Shown piece after piece: positions 16,559 through 25,282 of a stretch of DNA of 44,534 nucleotides (within the stretch, counting starts at the first letter, position 1; every line of letters starts with the position of its first letter). Position numbers and translations under genes: made by a program. Source of the DNA: Alphaproteobacteria bacterium (lineage in GTDB: Bacteria > Pseudomonadota > Alphaproteobacteria > Paracaedibacterales > VGCI01); NCBI GenBank assembly GCA_021323455.1, contig JAJONN010000003.1, positions 1-44,534 on the forward strand, read 5' to 3'. The notes beneath the pieces were generated by a model, which did not search any database, was not told the DNA's origin, and saw only the letters and a list, made by a program, of their open reading frames with translations.

Positions 16559-18103
16559 TTAAACCTGGCTGTTTAGCTCGTGCTCAATAATCTTATGGGA
16601 GTGAGGTAACGCAAAACAAGAGCTTTCTGTAGATGTTGCAAAAAAAGCATACTCATTTTCACGGTCTAACATTGTTGCCAATTTATATATGCTAAGTCTC
16701 TTGAGTATGTCCACCGTAATAGGTCGCTTCTCATCCCAATGAATCATAGAAAGGAAAAAATTTTGCGCGGGCTCTGATAAAAGTAATGTTTCTATGAAGT
16801 AAGCCTCTTCTATTGTCCAACATGGCAAAAAATATACAGTATCGTCAAAAACTACAGGCCTACCATTGACCGGCCCAACGACCACAAATTTGAGTTTTTT
16901 GTAGAAACCAGAAATGGCAACTTTCCATGGCGCAAAGCTATATGATCCCACACCAAAAATTGAGAACGGTGGTTTTTTCTTGTATATAACGCTTTTACGG
17001 TTATCTAAGAGTAAAGCATGATCTCTGAGATATTTCCATGCCTTGGGTGCTTTGGTCCGGATATAATCTGTATCCTCACCAACAAATTGCTGAGTAACGA
17101 GCATAGCGCTCCGACAGTGGACGCGACCGTTACCGATGTCAGAGCTTTTGAGCATTGGAAATAAAATGTTATCTTCAATATTAACGGTCTCACTAAGTCC
17201 GTTTTCATAGCCTTTCGAGGTCGTTTTTAGTTCCATTACCTTTGAACAATCGTGCTTAATACCAGACCGCCAAACATAGTGGCTCTCTGGGCCAAGAAGC
17301 CCGCGGTAACGGTTAAACGCAATGACATCAGAGATAATATAACCATTGAGATAACCAATCGTGTGAGATGGCGTTTCTGCATAGAGGTTACTGAAGATGT
17401 CACACTTAAGCGTACTTCCTTTTGGTTGAACTTGAAGAATAAAGAAGCATGCATCAACTGCAGCGCCAAAATGAGTAAATGCATCAATTTTATAAATATA
17501 GGCAGAGTGTACAGGAAGCTTTTTTTTCCATGCGTCTAAAAGAACTTTCCGGGCTACTGTTGTTTTGCACAACACGGCTATCGTTCCCCTACTGCCGTCT
17601 AACCATTCCAGATAACGCAGTAACATCCATTCAGAAATATCAAAGTTACTTTTCCCTGTAATGGCTTCAATACCTTGCCTGCCGTGAAAGTTTGATTTCT
17701 CTGGTAAATTATTACTTTCAACAGACGCAAGGCTCGCGCTTGTTACCCAAGGGGGATTACCCAGAATTAACAAAGGTGCTTTACTTTCGCCAATAATTTT
17801 GCTCCAGTCTAGTTTAAAAAAGTCTGCCTGGTGTAATTTGATATGTGAGTCACCTTGTATTTTGATGGCCGCTGCAGCATTAAGATGATCCTTATTAATA
17901 TCAACACCGAGAATCAGCTTTGCGTCCGGAAAGCTCTTGGAAGCCGCCGCAATGAAAGCGCCACGCCCACAAGTGGGCTCCAGAATTGAATGCGGCTGTA
18001 TTCCTAGCCGACAAAGAATTTGAGTAGCCGCAAGCGCAAGCTCTGGAGGCGTCTGAAAATCTCCAAATTCTTTAGTTTCCCTGGTTTTTTTCTTATTGAT
18101 CAT
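16559..18103 (-). CDS. DNA adenine N6-methyltransferase of a type II R-M system
   Basis: A 514-residue gamma-type N6-adenine methyltransferase. The SAM-binding motif I is EPTCGRGAF (residues 42-50), preceded by the motif X-like FQTPPELA (16-23). The catalytic motif IV is GNPPW (115-119). The long C-terminal part would be the target recognition domain. The reading frame is intact. Its ATG follows the stop of the nuclease gene by two bases (TAATAATG), a coupled arrangement. The specificity cannot be read from the sequence. Because the partner nuclease is frameshifted, it may now act as a solitary methylase. GC content is lower than in neighbouring core genes, consistent with acquisition. Confidence 0.88.
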   Translation of the reverse strand: MINKKKTRETKEFGDFQTPPELALAATQILCRLGIQPHSILEPTCGRGAFIAAASKSFPDAKLILGVDINKDHLNAAAAIKIQGDSHIKLHQADFFKLDWSKIIGESKAPLLILGNPPWVTSASLASVESNNLPEKSNFHGRQGIEAITGKSNFDISEWMLLRYLEWLDGSRGTIAVLCKTTVARKVLLDAWKKKLPVHSAYIYKIDAFTHFGAAVDACFFILQVQPKGSTLKCDIFSNLYAETPSHTIGYLNGYIISDVIAFNRYRGLLGPESHYVWRSGIKHDCSKVMELKTTSKGYENGLSETVNIEDNILFPMLKSSDIGNGRVHCRSAMLVTQQFVGEDTDYIRTKAPKAWKYLRDHALLLDNRKSVIYKKKPPFSIFGVGSYSFAPWKVAISGFYKKLKFVVVGPVNGRPVVFDDTVYFLPCWTIEEAYFIETLLLSEPAQNFFLSMIHWDEKRPITVDILKRLSIYKLATMLDRENEYAFFATSTESSCFALPHSHKIIEHELNSQV

Positions 18104-18105
18104 TA

Positions 18106-18760
18106 TTATCGAATCCTTACAATGCCAGAGACAACATCAGCTTTGTTAATGACTCGTTGATACTGGAGCCGCCATTGTAAGGCATTAGAGATCGTTAGAT
18201 AACCCTCTTCTGGCGTATGCTGCAAAATTTCTTCAGCAAGGCTTTTCATTCCGATTTCATCAAGCGGCAAATTTTTATCACTCATAAAGGCGATTAGATC
18301 ATCAATATTCCCGTTATTTGCGAGAATTTTCCGTAAGCTGGTTGTGATCTGATAGTCCCCTGTCCGTTCCTGCGCTACATAGATTGTATGGCACATCTTT
18401 AACTTTGCTGTACCTGTTACGTAGTCATCTTTTTTTTCATAGATAAAAATGATTAAATGATAGCCTAGGCCATATACTTTTTGTCGAGCTGATTGAAATG
18501 GACAAGAAGATTGGGGTTGTTTAATGCTTGTCACTTTATATATCAACATTTATGCTTGGGATATCAATCCCAGATGCAGGATTTCCAGCAGCAAAGGAAT
18601 ATTTATCCATTAAATGTGCAACAAATTTGCGTTCAAGGTATGTTCCTACTGCTTTTCCATCCGTAATTCCAAACAAGGCAGGCTCATCATGACTACTCTC
18701 CATTTCTGAAAAAATGGCGGCTTCAGATATAAGGGCGTTAACCGTTAAAGGTGGATTCAT
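18106..18760 (-). pseudogene. Type II restriction endonuclease, frameshifted
   Basis: Two overlapping frames form one protein of about 218 residues. The first (18760 to 18536) starts with ATG behind a good AAGGA and ends GIDIPSINVDI then stop. The second carries on KVTSIKQPQSSCPF and SARQKVYGLGYHL. Deleting one base in GATATATAAAG (about 18543-18550 on the plus strand) gives a continuous DIKVTSIKQ. D...DIK is the PD-(D/E)XK catalytic motif, so the shift removes the catalytic lysine. The family is a type II nuclease encoded next to its methyltransferase. Options are a true mutation, a sequencing error, or less likely programmed frameshifting. Confidence 0.75.
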
Positions 18761-18846
18761 CGCAAGGTATCCTTTTTAATTTTTGCCAAGATGAATAGTA
18801 AGAAAGATATTTACAAGGCATGGCCGATACCTTTCAAACGATAATT

Positions 18847-19593
18847 TTACCGAGCCGTCGGAAAAGCCTTAAGCACTTCTGTGTGAGGAATTTCCTTAAC
18901 CTGGCCTGGCTTCAGGTCCCCTAAAGAAAAAGGGCCATAGCTCACCCGGATGAGGCGGTTAACGCGAAGGCCCAGGTAAGCCAAGACTTTACGGATCTCG
19001 CGGTTTTTCCCCTCATAAAGGGTCATGAAAAGCCATGTATTTGTTGAACGCCTATGGTCGGCGGATTCTTCAACTTCGGCCTCAATACGGCCATAGGTGA
19101 TCCCGTCAATCGTAATACCCTGGCTCAGTTCAGCTAAAGAAGCTTCATCCACCATCCCATAGACACGGACCTGGTAAGAGCGCGCCCATCCCGTTGAAGG
19201 AAGTTCTGCATACCGGGACAATTCCCCGTCATTAGTCAGTAAAATTAACCCTTCCGAGTTTAAATCCAGCCGTCCGATTGAAATGACGCGCGGTAGGGAA
19301 GGCGGAAGCGATTCAAATATTGTGGGACGGCCTTGAGGGTCGTAGTGCGTTGTCAACAAGCCGTCTGGTTTGTGGTACGCCCAAAGCCGGGGGGCTGGCG
19401 CCTCTGTTAAAAGCTTGCCATCCACCCGGATTTGCATTTTATCCGTCACGATAATCACGGGCGTGGTCAGAACTTCCCCATCAATCGTCACGCGGCCCTC
19501 AAAAATCCATCGCTCGGCATCCCGGCGGGAACAAAGCCCGGCTCGCGCCATGCGCTTGGCAATACGTTCCCCTTCAGGCGGCGGCGTACTCAT
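18847..19593 (-). CDS. rluB: 23S rRNA pseudouridine synthase RluB-like
   Basis: A 248-residue pseudouridine synthase of the RsuA/RluB/E/F branch. An S4 RNA-binding domain is at the N-terminus (ERIAKRMARAGLCSRRDAE, about 8-60). The catalytic motif GRLDLNSEGLILLTNDG holds the essential aspartate, and NREIRKVL follows in the C-terminal half. RluB modifies U2605 of 23S rRNA; which paralogue this is cannot be fixed from motifs alone. Its ATG overlaps the stop of the upstream amidotransferase gene by four bases, so it is the last gene of the rnj operon. Confidence 0.9.
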   Translation of the reverse strand: MSTPPPEGERIAKRMARAGLCSRRDAERWIFEGRVTIDGEVLTTPVIIVTDKMQIRVDGKLLTEAPAPRLWAYHKPDGLLTTHYDPQGRPTIFESLPPSLPRVISIGRLDLNSEGLILLTNDGELSRYAELPSTGWARSYQVRVYGMVDEASLAELSQGITIDGITYGRIEAEVEESADHRRSTNTWLFMTLYEGKNREIRKVLAYLGLRVNRLIRVSYGPFSLGDLKPGQVKEIPHTEVLKAFPTAR

Positions 19594-20318
19594 CGGCTTG
19601 CCGCCTGGATGAAACCCGCAAAGATGTTTTTGTCAGCTTCCGTGACATGGTATTCGGGATGCCATTGTACACCTAAACAAAAAGGATGCGTTGAATTTTC
19701 AATCCCTTCAACAATGCCATCGGGCGCAACCGCATTGATGCGAAATCCCGTGCCGAGGTTTTGAATGGCTTGATGATGCGCTGTGTTGACAGAAATTTTC
19801 CCTTGAGGGGCTACAGCATTGACCAGGCGGTGCAACAGCGTTTCCTCATACACCTGAACTTCATGGCCTGGTTCTGTGCGGGGATTGGGCTGTTCATGCG
19901 GCAAGCCATTGGGAATTTCATCGGGAATATGCTGAATCAGTGTCCCACCTGAGACAACATTCATCAATTGCATCCCCCCACAAATCCCCAAAACAGGCTT
20001 TTTCTTGTTGAAGGCCCGTTGCATCAAATGCCATTCAAACGTTGTGCGCCCCTGCTTTAGTTTCACCGTCTCATGGCGATGATGAACGCCATAAAGAGCT
20101 GGATCAATATCGAAGTCCCCCCCGGTAAAAACCAAACCATCTGCTCTATCCGCGTACTCTTCCACCATTTCTGGATGATGAGGTACTAGAAAGGGGATGC
20201 CCCCTGCCCCTAGAACGGCGTCGCAATAGTTCTGGCGCAAGGCGTACCAAGGCATCTTTGAATAGCCACCTGGGGATTCAGCATCCAGGGTGATCGCAAT
20301 TATGGGTTTACGCGTCAT
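19590..20318 (-). CDS. Class I glutamine amidotransferase, peptidase C26 (PuuD-like)
   Basis: A C26-family amidotransferase-like hydrolase of 242 residues. It shows the nucleophile elbow GICGGMQ with catalytic Cys, the VFTGGDFDIDPALY segment, and the C-terminal GVQWHPEYH with catalytic His and Glu, all typical of gamma-glutamyl-gamma-aminobutyrate hydrolase and relatives. The true substrate is unknown. I start at ATG 20318 (MTRKPIIAITLDAE), where homology begins; the longer frame upstream is the lipoprotein gene in another frame. It overlaps that gene by 11 bases and rluB by four. Confidence 0.88.
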   Translation of the reverse strand: MTRKPIIAITLDAESPGGYSKMPWYALRQNYCDAVLGAGGIPFLVPHHPEMVEEYADRADGLVFTGGDFDIDPALYGVHHRHETVKLKQGRTTFEWHLMQRAFNKKKPVLGICGGMQLMNVVSGGTLIQHIPDEIPNGLPHEQPNPRTEPGHEVQVYEETLLHRLVNAVAPQGKISVNTAHHQAIQNLGTGFRINAVAPDGIVEGIENSTHPFCLGVQWHPEYHVTEADKNIFAGFIQAASR

Positions 20319-20487
20319 CACAGCAGCAGCCTTTTTCTGCTGGTTTTTTTGGGGGAAACGGCTCCTGCCCAGAGGGCTTCGGATAGGTTCGGGGATAATC
20401 GCTTTGTTCCAATGGTTCCGTAGGTCCTTTTTTCCCACAAGCGCCCAGAAGACTGCACACCATAATCACCATAACATATTGGCCCAT
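20308..20487 (-). CDS. Small LptM (YifL)-like lipoprotein
   Basis: A 59-residue frame behind a good ribosome binding site (GGGGAGA, eight bases before ATG 20487). It has a short hydrophobic leader and a lipobox LLGAC (Cys at 17), then GKKGPTEP and a Pro/Tyr-rich stretch DYPRTYPKP. The CGxKGP-type start after the lipid-anchored Cys followed by a short proline-rich tail is the hallmark of LptM/YifL, which helps LptD-LptE assemble. An odd point is the C-terminal run of three Cys (GCCCDDA). It begins 20 bases after the rnj stop and overlaps the amidotransferase start. The frame is too short for many gene callers. Confidence 0.7.
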   Translation of the reverse strand: MGQYVMVIMVCSLLGACGKKGPTEPLEQSDYPRTYPKPSGQEPFPPKKPAEKGCCCDDA

Positions 20488-20507
20488 AAGGCGTCTCCCC
20501 TACTGTG

Positions 20508-22157
20508 TTAAACTTGAATCAAGTGTACCTCAGTTAAGGGCTTTTTGCCTAGGCGACTGTTGACGACGCGACGGATACCCACCCGTAAGGCCTCAAGACG
20601 CGCTTCATCATTTTTTTGCGCTTCATTCAAGATCTGGCGAATGACGCGGTTAATGCTCTCGGATACATCATCCATTTCTTCCCCAGGCTCTGCAACACCC
20701 AACATCGTCAAATGGATTGGACGCGCGGGCTGGCCCTTCTTATCAAGCGCAATCGTGACCACAATCGTCCCTTGAACAGAAAGGCGGACCCGGTCCCGCA
20801 GCATCAAACTATTCATGGGCACCAAGCGGTTTCCGTCAAGGCCAAAACGCCCTGTGGGAACCTGGTCCATAATCTTTGGCAAGCCTGGTGCCAGATGGAT
20901 TAAAGACCCATTTTCAGGGATGACCGCTTGGGGAATGCCACATTCCAGGCCAAGAGCGGCCTGGGCCTGGAGGTGCCGGGCTTCTCCATGGACAGGAACG
21001 AGAATGTGAGGACGGACCCAGGCATACATCTGGCGCAACTCATCCCGCGCCGGGTGCCCGGAAACGTGGATATCTTCTTCATGGGCCGTAATAACCTTGA
21101 TTCCCCGAAGGACAAGACGGTTTTGCAAGGCGCTGATGCTGCGCTCATTCCCAGGGATCATCCGGGACGAAAAGATCACCGTGTCTCCGGCATCCAGATG
21201 AACAGCAGGGTGCTGGTCTGAGGCAATACGGGCAAGGGCAGACCGCGGCTCCCCTTGGGAACCTGTTGCAATGAGCAAAACCTGATCCCGTGGCAAGCCT
21301 TCTGCCTTATCTTCATCCAGAAAAGGGGGGATGCCCTTTAAATAACCATTTTGGCGCGCCGCTTCTTCCATCCGAATCAAAGACCGTCCCACCAAAACAG
21401 GCTGGCGGCCATTGGCGCGTGCTGCAATCGCAGCTGTCTCCAGCCTCGCCACATTAGAGGCAAAACAAGCCACCACAACGCGGCCTTCCGGATGGCGGCC
21501 AACAAGGGCTGTTAGCCCATCACGGACGCCTTCTTCTGAGCCAGATGTCCCTTCCGTAAAAACATTCGTCGAATCACACACCATAGCCAAAACACCTTGG
21601 TCGCCCAGCTCCTCCAAGCGGGTATGGTCTGTTACCTCCCCAACGAACGGGCTTCCGTCTATTTTCCAATCCCCTGTGTGGAGGACTGTCCCTAGGGGGG
21701 TCGTAATGGCCAAAGCGTTGGGTTCAGGAATCGAATGCGTTAAGGTGATAAACTCAACGGAAAACTTGCCAACCTGAACCGTTCCTGAGAGGGGGACTTC
21801 AATGATGGGAACCTGTTTACCCCATGGCTTGTCTTTGAGTTTTTGGCGTAAAATGCTTGCCGTAAAGGGGGTGGCATATACGGGGCATTTCAGGAGCGGC
21901 CAAAGATAAGGAACCGCCCCCACATGGTCTTCATGGGCATGGGTGATGATTAACCCTGCAAGAGCGTCCTGCCGTTCTGCAATGAAGGTCGGGTCTGGCG
22001 TAATCACGTCAACGCCGAGCCGGTCGCCAAAGGTAATCCCTAAATCTACCATCAGCCACTGCCCGTCATGGGCGTAAAGGTTCAGGTTCATGCCAATTTC
22101 ACCAGCGCCCCCCAAGGGAAGAAACCAGAAATCCTGCTCTGTTGGTTTGTCTTTCAC
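20508..22157 (-). CDS. rnj: Ribonuclease J
   Basis: A 549-residue metallo-beta-lactamase/beta-CASP ribonuclease with 5'-exo and endonuclease activity in RNA maturation and decay. It opens with LPLGGAGEIGMNL, followed by the zinc motif HAHEDHVG (73-80), the TGDWKID segment, the beta-CASP domain with ATGSQGEPRSAL, and VSGHPARDE and PVHGEARH near the end. The start is GTG. RNase J is standard in alphaproteobacteria and normally follows nuoN-birA-coaX; here it lies past a secreted-protein gene and birA. It appears to head the leftward operon ending in rluB. Confidence 0.94.
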   Translation of the reverse strand: MKDKPTEQDFWFLPLGGAGEIGMNLNLYAHDGQWLMVDLGITFGDRLGVDVITPDPTFIAERQDALAGLIITHAHEDHVGAVPYLWPLLKCPVYATPFTASILRQKLKDKPWGKQVPIIEVPLSGTVQVGKFSVEFITLTHSIPEPNALAITTPLGTVLHTGDWKIDGSPFVGEVTDHTRLEELGDQGVLAMVCDSTNVFTEGTSGSEEGVRDGLTALVGRHPEGRVVVACFASNVARLETAAIAARANGRQPVLVGRSLIRMEEAARQNGYLKGIPPFLDEDKAEGLPRDQVLLIATGSQGEPRSALARIASDQHPAVHLDAGDTVIFSSRMIPGNERSISALQNRLVLRGIKVITAHEEDIHVSGHPARDELRQMYAWVRPHILVPVHGEARHLQAQAALGLECGIPQAVIPENGSLIHLAPGLPKIMDQVPTGRFGLDGNRLVPMNSLMLRDRVRLSVQGTIVVTIALDKKGQPARPIHLTMLGVAEPGEEMDDVSESINRVIRQILNEAQKNDEARLEALRVGIRRVVNSRLGKKPLTEVHLIQV

Positions 22158-22400
22158 GAAAATTTTTTACCTAAATATGAGTTTGTGCTATGGGCAAAGC
22201 CCTTATTCTTTAAATAAGCGTTTAAGCGGTTCATTACAAGGGTTAATCCTTACCCTCTTTGTTTATCGATTGCGCATCTGAGACATTTGCATGCTCAGAG
22301 CTTGCAGTCTCTTTTTGGGCAAGGTTAATGATTTATTTATTTTTTTATCCCTAAAATAAAACCAGCCCATGAACAAACCGACGCGTACAAGGAGATCATT

Positions 22401-23009
22401 ATGAAGAAACTATCTTTTATAGCCGCCGCTTGCGGTGTGTTTTTTAATGTACAAAATGCCAATGCTTATAACTGGCCAGGAGCTAAATGTTATCTTCAGT
22501 GTACAGAAAAAGCCTGCAAGCAAGATAAAACCATGTATGCGCAGTGTACGGCAAATTGCGACGAGAGTTATATAAAAAAATGTAGAGCTGCTGGGCAAAC
22601 TGCACATGCCAATGAACCCAACCCGGAAGATAGTTCGGGAGCCTCTGAAAGCAATAACCTCCAACAAAAAATGGATGCTTTTCAATCAGAGCTGGATAAG
22701 TTAAAAACCTCTGATGAAGAAAATAAGAGACAATTGCTGCAATTAACAAAAGATGTAGAAATATTAAAAACCCAACGTATTGAAACAAAAGACTTAACGC
22801 AAAAGGGTGTGCTGCAACCCCAGTCCGCATCAACTGCGCCAAAGCTAGAGAAGACTGAGCAAGGAGATGGAGATAGGTCGGGACAAACACCAAATTGGAA
22901 AGCAAATCTTAAACCCGTCATGCCTCTCTCCAAAGTACCTGTTGCGGGAGATCCTGGCCGTTCTGATATAGAGACCCTTAGGAAAAATGCTCAAAAACAA
23001 ATAGGCTAA
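22401..23009 (+). CDS. Secreted protein with paired CX3C motif and coiled coil
   Basis: A 202-residue protein of no named family, behind a strong ribosome binding site (AAGGAG). Residues 1-22 are a signal peptide ending ANA. The mature protein starts YNWPGAKCYLQC, with Cys at 30, 34, 39, 49, 53 and 61, giving CX3C pairs at 30/34 and 49/53. A predicted coiled coil follows (about 77-125, heptads of Leu and charged residues), then a disordered Pro/Lys-rich tail. Its Cys region matches that of the protein at 6067: W-x(3,4)-[RK]-C-x-[VL]-Q-C and C-x-x-N-C-D. It has been inserted between birA and rnj on the opposite strand. A terminator follows. Likely periplasmic or exported. Confidence 0.75.
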   Translation: MKKLSFIAAACGVFFNVQNANAYNWPGAKCYLQCTEKACKQDKTMYAQCTANCDESYIKKCRAAGQTAHANEPNPEDSSGASESNNLQQKMDAFQSELDKLKTSDEENKRQLLQLTKDVEILKTQRIETKDLTQKGVLQPQSASTAPKLEKTEQGDGDRSGQTPNWKANLKPVMPLSKVPVAGDPGRSDIETLRKNAQKQIG

Positions 23010-23024
23010 AGGATTTCCAATGAT

Positions 23025-23066
23025 GGAAAATGACATATTCATCCAAGTCATGTCATTTTCCTTTTT
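23025..23066 (+). terminator. Rho-independent terminator after the Cys-motif gene
   Basis: GGAAAATGACAT (23025-23036) and ATGTCATTTTCC (23050-23061) form a perfect 12-bp stem with a 13-base loop, followed by five T residues (23062-23066). It ends 3 bases before the birA stop, and its symmetry may also serve leftward birA transcripts. Confidence 0.85.
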
Positions 23067-23068
23067 CC

Positions 23069-23798
23069 TCAAGCAATCTCCGCTGACATAAAGGTGTGAA
23101 CACGTCCATCGTCCTCTTTGAGCAGGAGCGCCCCTTCGGGGCTTATGTCGATAAACTGGCCGCGCATGTCCTTGTTCCCTGCCCGAATAGCCATCGATTG
23201 CCCTAAGCGACAGGCACGCTGCTTCCACGCCTCGCGGATGGGCACGAACCCCTCCTGCTGCCATACCTGGTAATAATGCCTGATTTGCGCCAGAAGCGCA
23301 GAAAACACGACATCCTGGTTTAAATTGACTTTTGTATGGCACCTGAGAGCTGTTACCGGATAAGCAAGATTGTCAGGGGCTGAATTGACATTCAGCCCGA
23401 TTCCGACCACGCAAGCTTCCATCAACAGCCCCCCTTGTGACTCTGTTTCAATCAAAATGCCCGCTATTTTTTCTTTTTGGATGAGAAGGTCATTCGGCCA
23501 TTTATAAGATAAAAGCTCTGGCGATGCTAAGAAAGGCAAAATTGTTTCCCCCACAGCAATTGCCATTACGAAAGACAGCTGGCTTGCCTGAGCTAAGGGA
23601 CAGTGGGGCATCAAGAGAAGGGAGCAATATAAATTTCCAGGTTCCGATATCCATTTGCGACCCCTGTCGCCCCCGTCCCGCTGTCTGGCGTTGCGCCCGC
23701 ACAACCGTTCCCTCAAGGGCACCTTGCGCCCACAAGGATTTCACCTCATCATTTGTGCTGCCAACAACAGGGTAATCATAGACCGTAAAATTTAGCAA
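23069..23798 (-). pseudogene. birA: Biotin-protein ligase BirA, frameshifted
   Basis: Monofunctional (no HTH) biotin-[acetyl-CoA-carboxylase] ligase in two frames. The first frame gives STNDEVKSLW and the ATP/biotin loop RQTAGRGRQG; the second resumes with RKWISEPGNLYCSLLL and holds KWPNDLLI and GIGLNVN through to the C-terminus. Removing one G from the GGGG run (CCCC at 23661-23664 on the plus strand) restores GRGRQGRKW. The gene would be about 243 residues. It follows nuoN by 11 bases, the conserved alphaproteobacterial order. Biotinylation of acetyl-CoA carboxylase is normally essential, so a sequencing error or slippage at the G run must be considered alongside true loss. Confidence 0.85.
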
Positions 23799-23809
23799 AG
23801 CGCCTTCCT

Positions 23810-25282
23810 CTACAAGTCAAACAAGGAAGCTGCCGCATCACTGGCCACCTTAATAATAGGGCCGGGAACAATAAATATCCAGATTAACCCGGCGACCGTT
23901 CCTAGTAAAACAAACGTCATTGCTGGTTCCCGCCGGTACGTCCGGTAATGCTCTGTCCATCGATCCAGGTCAGGCTCATCCATCAAAATCACCTTGATCA
24001 TCCTGAGGTAATACGCAGCCGCCACCACGCTCGTTAAAACGCCTGTGATGGCTAAAGGATAAAAGCCAGCCGTTATGGCGGCTTTAAAAACATAGAGCTT
24101 CCCTAAAAATCCAGCCAAGGGAGGAATCCCCGCCATAGAGAAAAGCAGAAAACTTAAGATAAACGCTGTTCCTGGGTAGACGCGCACCATACCCTTTAGG
24201 TCTTCCAGGGTGTTGATTTCCTGGCTTCGGCGCGTAATGTTCAACAGACAAGCGAATACACCCACAATCATCAAGAGATATAGTAAAAGATATAAGAGGC
24301 TGGCTGTAACGCCTTCTTCTGTGCCGACGACAATGCCAATTAAAGCATAGCCCATATTGCCAATGGCGCTATACGCCAGAAGACGCTTGATACTGCATTG
24401 GGCCAAAGCTGCAAAAGCCCCCACCATCATTGAAGCAACGGCAATGGCAGCCAGCAGCATCTGCCATTGAGGCAACAAGCTTAAAAAAGGTGAGGCAAGA
24501 ACGCGTGTGACCAGGGCGAAGCCCGCAGCTTTTGGGGCAGAAGCAATGAACGTGGTAATGGAGGTTGGTGCCCCTTCGTAAACATCTGGCGTCCACATAT
24601 GGAAGGGAACTGCTGAAATCTTGAAGATCAGCCCAGCCATCAAAAAGACCAACCCGACCATCAGAGGTAAAGGAACGTCTTTCATTCCTTTCACCATACT
24701 GGCTATCGTCTCAAAATTTGTAGCTCCCGTATACCCATAGATCAAGGAGCAACCATAAAGGAGGAGACCGGTCGATAAGGCCCCCAAAACAAAGTACTTC
24801 ATCCCTGCCTCAGATGCTTTCCCATTGTCCCGGCGCAAAGCCGTCAAAATATAAAGGCTCAAGCTCTGGAGCTCAAGGCCCATAAACAAGCTGAGTAAAT
24901 CATTGGCTGAGATCATTACCATCATGCCCACAACGGCAAACATGATCAAAAGGGGATATTCATACTGGGCAATATCTTCTGAGGCCAAAGACTTGCGGCT
25001 GATCATCAACACCACAAGAGCTGAACCGAGGACAAGCGCCTTCATTAACAGGGAAAAAGCATCCCGCACAAAGGCTCCCTGAAAAGCCACTTCGCGAACC
25101 GTTGGCGCAGCGCACACCATAACAAGGGCAGCCGCTAACGCAATTTTAGAGATCAGCATCACGCGATGGAAAGCATACTTACCTCGGAATAACCCCAGGA
25201 TCAGGAGAACAAAGGCCGTTCCCAGCAAGACCATTTCTGGAAAAACAAGGGCAAGGTCTGTTGCTTTAAATGTAAGGTTCAT
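23810..25282 (-). CDS. nuoN: NADH-quinone oxidoreductase subunit N
   Basis: An antiporter-like, 14-helix membrane subunit of complex I (490 residues, usual length). It has the proton-channel Lys/Glu helices, FLMAGLIFKISAVPFHMWTPDVYEGAPTS in the family's central block, and SIKRLLAYSAIGNMGYALIG. It contributes a proton path in the membrane arm. Its start overlaps the nuoM stop by four bases, indicating coupling. Nothing odd is seen. Confidence 0.95.
   Translation of the reverse strand: MNLTFKATDLALVFPEMVLLGTAFVLLILGLFRGKYAFHRVMLISKIALAAALVMVCAAPTVREVAFQGAFVRDAFSLLMKALVLGSALVVLMISRKSLASEDIAQYEYPLLIMFAVVGMMVMISANDLLSLFMGLELQSLSLYILTALRRDNGKASEAGMKYFVLGALSTGLLLYGCSLIYGYTGATNFETIASMVKGMKDVPLPLMVGLVFLMAGLIFKISAVPFHMWTPDVYEGAPTSITTFIASAPKAAGFALVTRVLASPFLSLLPQWQMLLAAIAVASMMVGAFAALAQCSIKRLLAYSAIGNMGYALIGIVVGTEEGVTASLLYLLLYLLMIVGVFACLLNITRRSQEINTLEDLKGMVRVYPGTAFILSFLLFSMAGIPPLAGFLGKLYVFKAAITAGFYPLAITGVLTSVVAAAYYLRMIKVILMDEPDLDRWTEHYRTYRREPAMTFVLLGTVAGLIWIFIVPGPIIKVASDAAASLFDL

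Noticed and set aside
16427-16576. A short plus-strand frame (VKNILNKNFKVYNIVAAEEH..., one internal stop) before the methyltransferase end
   Set aside because: Could be a gene relic, but no family is recognised and the internal stop and overlap with the methyltransferase leave too little support.
18106-18760. Treating the 74- and 147-residue frames as two separate small genes
   Set aside because: Together they make one continuous restriction-nuclease sequence broken by a single base; the second has no ribosome binding site of its own.
22410-22933. Antisense frames under the coiled-coil secreted gene
   Set aside because: No start context, composition follows the sense gene, which has a strong ribosome binding site and signal peptide.
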